Shown here: positions 63,986-64,000 of the stretch, one piece after another
Layout: each line of letters starts with the position of its first letter
How positions within the stretch are numbered: position 1 is the stretch's first letter
From: Orrella dioscoreae
GTDB lineage: Bacteria > Pseudomonadota > Gammaproteobacteria > Burkholderiales > Burkholderiaceae_B
Direction: 5' to 3'
NCBI RefSeq assembly: GCF_900089455.2
Contig: NZ_LT907988.1
Coordinates: 1,550,001-1,614,000, forward strand
Length of the DNA: 64,000 nt
Program-made: the position numbers and the translations under genes
The notes under the pieces: model-generated
Database searches by the model: none
What the model was told of the DNA's origin: nothing
What the model saw: the letters and a program-made list of their open reading frames with translations, nothing else

Positions 63986-64000
63986 GATTGCTGCCTTCGA

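Larger units (their letters stand above)
63510..64000. other. 491-base region without a convincing protein gene
   Basis: From left to right: AT-rich upstream region of tcyJ (63560-63640) with TTATAG- and TAATAA-type tracts that may hold its promoter; a minus-strand terminator (63651-63680); a dispersed-repeat phrase (63694-63718); the body of a candidate small RNA; its promoter with palindromes (63881-63921); a hyphenated palindrome (63928-63953); and a possible NtrC-type box (63969-63985). The only ORF, 96 codons on the minus strand, has no protein-like features. Confidence 0.6.

Overview
The window is a contiguous stretch of GC-rich bacterial chromosome, densely coding on both strands. Gene content and order fit a betaproteobacterium of the Alcaligenaceae (Bordetella/Achromobacter group): yceD-rpmF-plsX-fabHDG-acpP-fabF runs into rpoE-rseA-rseB-degP-lepA-lepB-rnc-era-recO, and pyrG-kdsA-eno-ftsB, a Bug-type (TctC) binding protein and many LysR regulators are also present. 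This placement is by recognition only. No tRNA, rRNA, CRISPR array, prophage or plasmid function was seen.

Layout. 41-2207 (minus): overlapping genes for an AmiD-type amidase, an RsmI-like methyltransferase and a Maf/YceF nucleotide pyrophosphatase. 2225-9030 (plus): fatty-acid and phospholipid synthesis, with a good sigma70-type promoter at its head. 9033-18424 (plus): the envelope-stress sigma factor module (rpoE, its anti-sigma factor, RseB, DegP), then translation, secretion and RNA genes ending in an unusually short recO. 18440-24002: aldo/keto reductase, Bax-inhibitor-like membrane protein, a small DUF2486-like protein, holC and pepA (all minus), and lptF divergent from pepA. 24046-29638: a LysR regulator divergent from an orphan periplasmic binding protein and methylmalonate-semialdehyde dehydrogenase, then an HD hydrolase and a CysB-type regulator.

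29850-31672: a small DUF2325 gene behind a Fur-like site, then a complete IS3-family element (30220-31653) that has inserted into the loop of a terminator hairpin. 31702-42205: NlpC/P60 lipoprotein, prpE with a GlcG-like partner, an Atg22-type transporter, acs, ETF-ubiquinone oxidoreductase, a hot-dog thioesterase and the two 3-oxoacid CoA-transferase subunits; this is largely acyl-CoA and short-chain acid metabolism. 42286-48612: trpBA with a divergent TrpI-like regulator, and a Bug protein plus tartrate/malate-type dehydrogenase with a divergent LysR regulator. 48609-55203: aminopeptidase P, pyrG, kdsA, a DUF1330 gene, eno and ftsB. 55262-63509 (minus): TadE-like protein, Hsp33, a gamma-carbonic-anhydrase-like protein, an acyl-CoA ligase, an LpxH-like phosphoesterase, an RDD protein and a cystine-type ABC transporter.

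The right end (63510-64000) has no convincing protein gene. On the minus strand it carries a strong promoter (perfect -10 box), about 235 bases of structured sequence and a strong intrinsic terminator, which together look like an unidentified small RNA gene. It and the IS insertion into a terminator loop are the most unusual things here. Most of the rest is conserved housekeeping chromosome. All coordinates and motifs were read by eye, with no database search.
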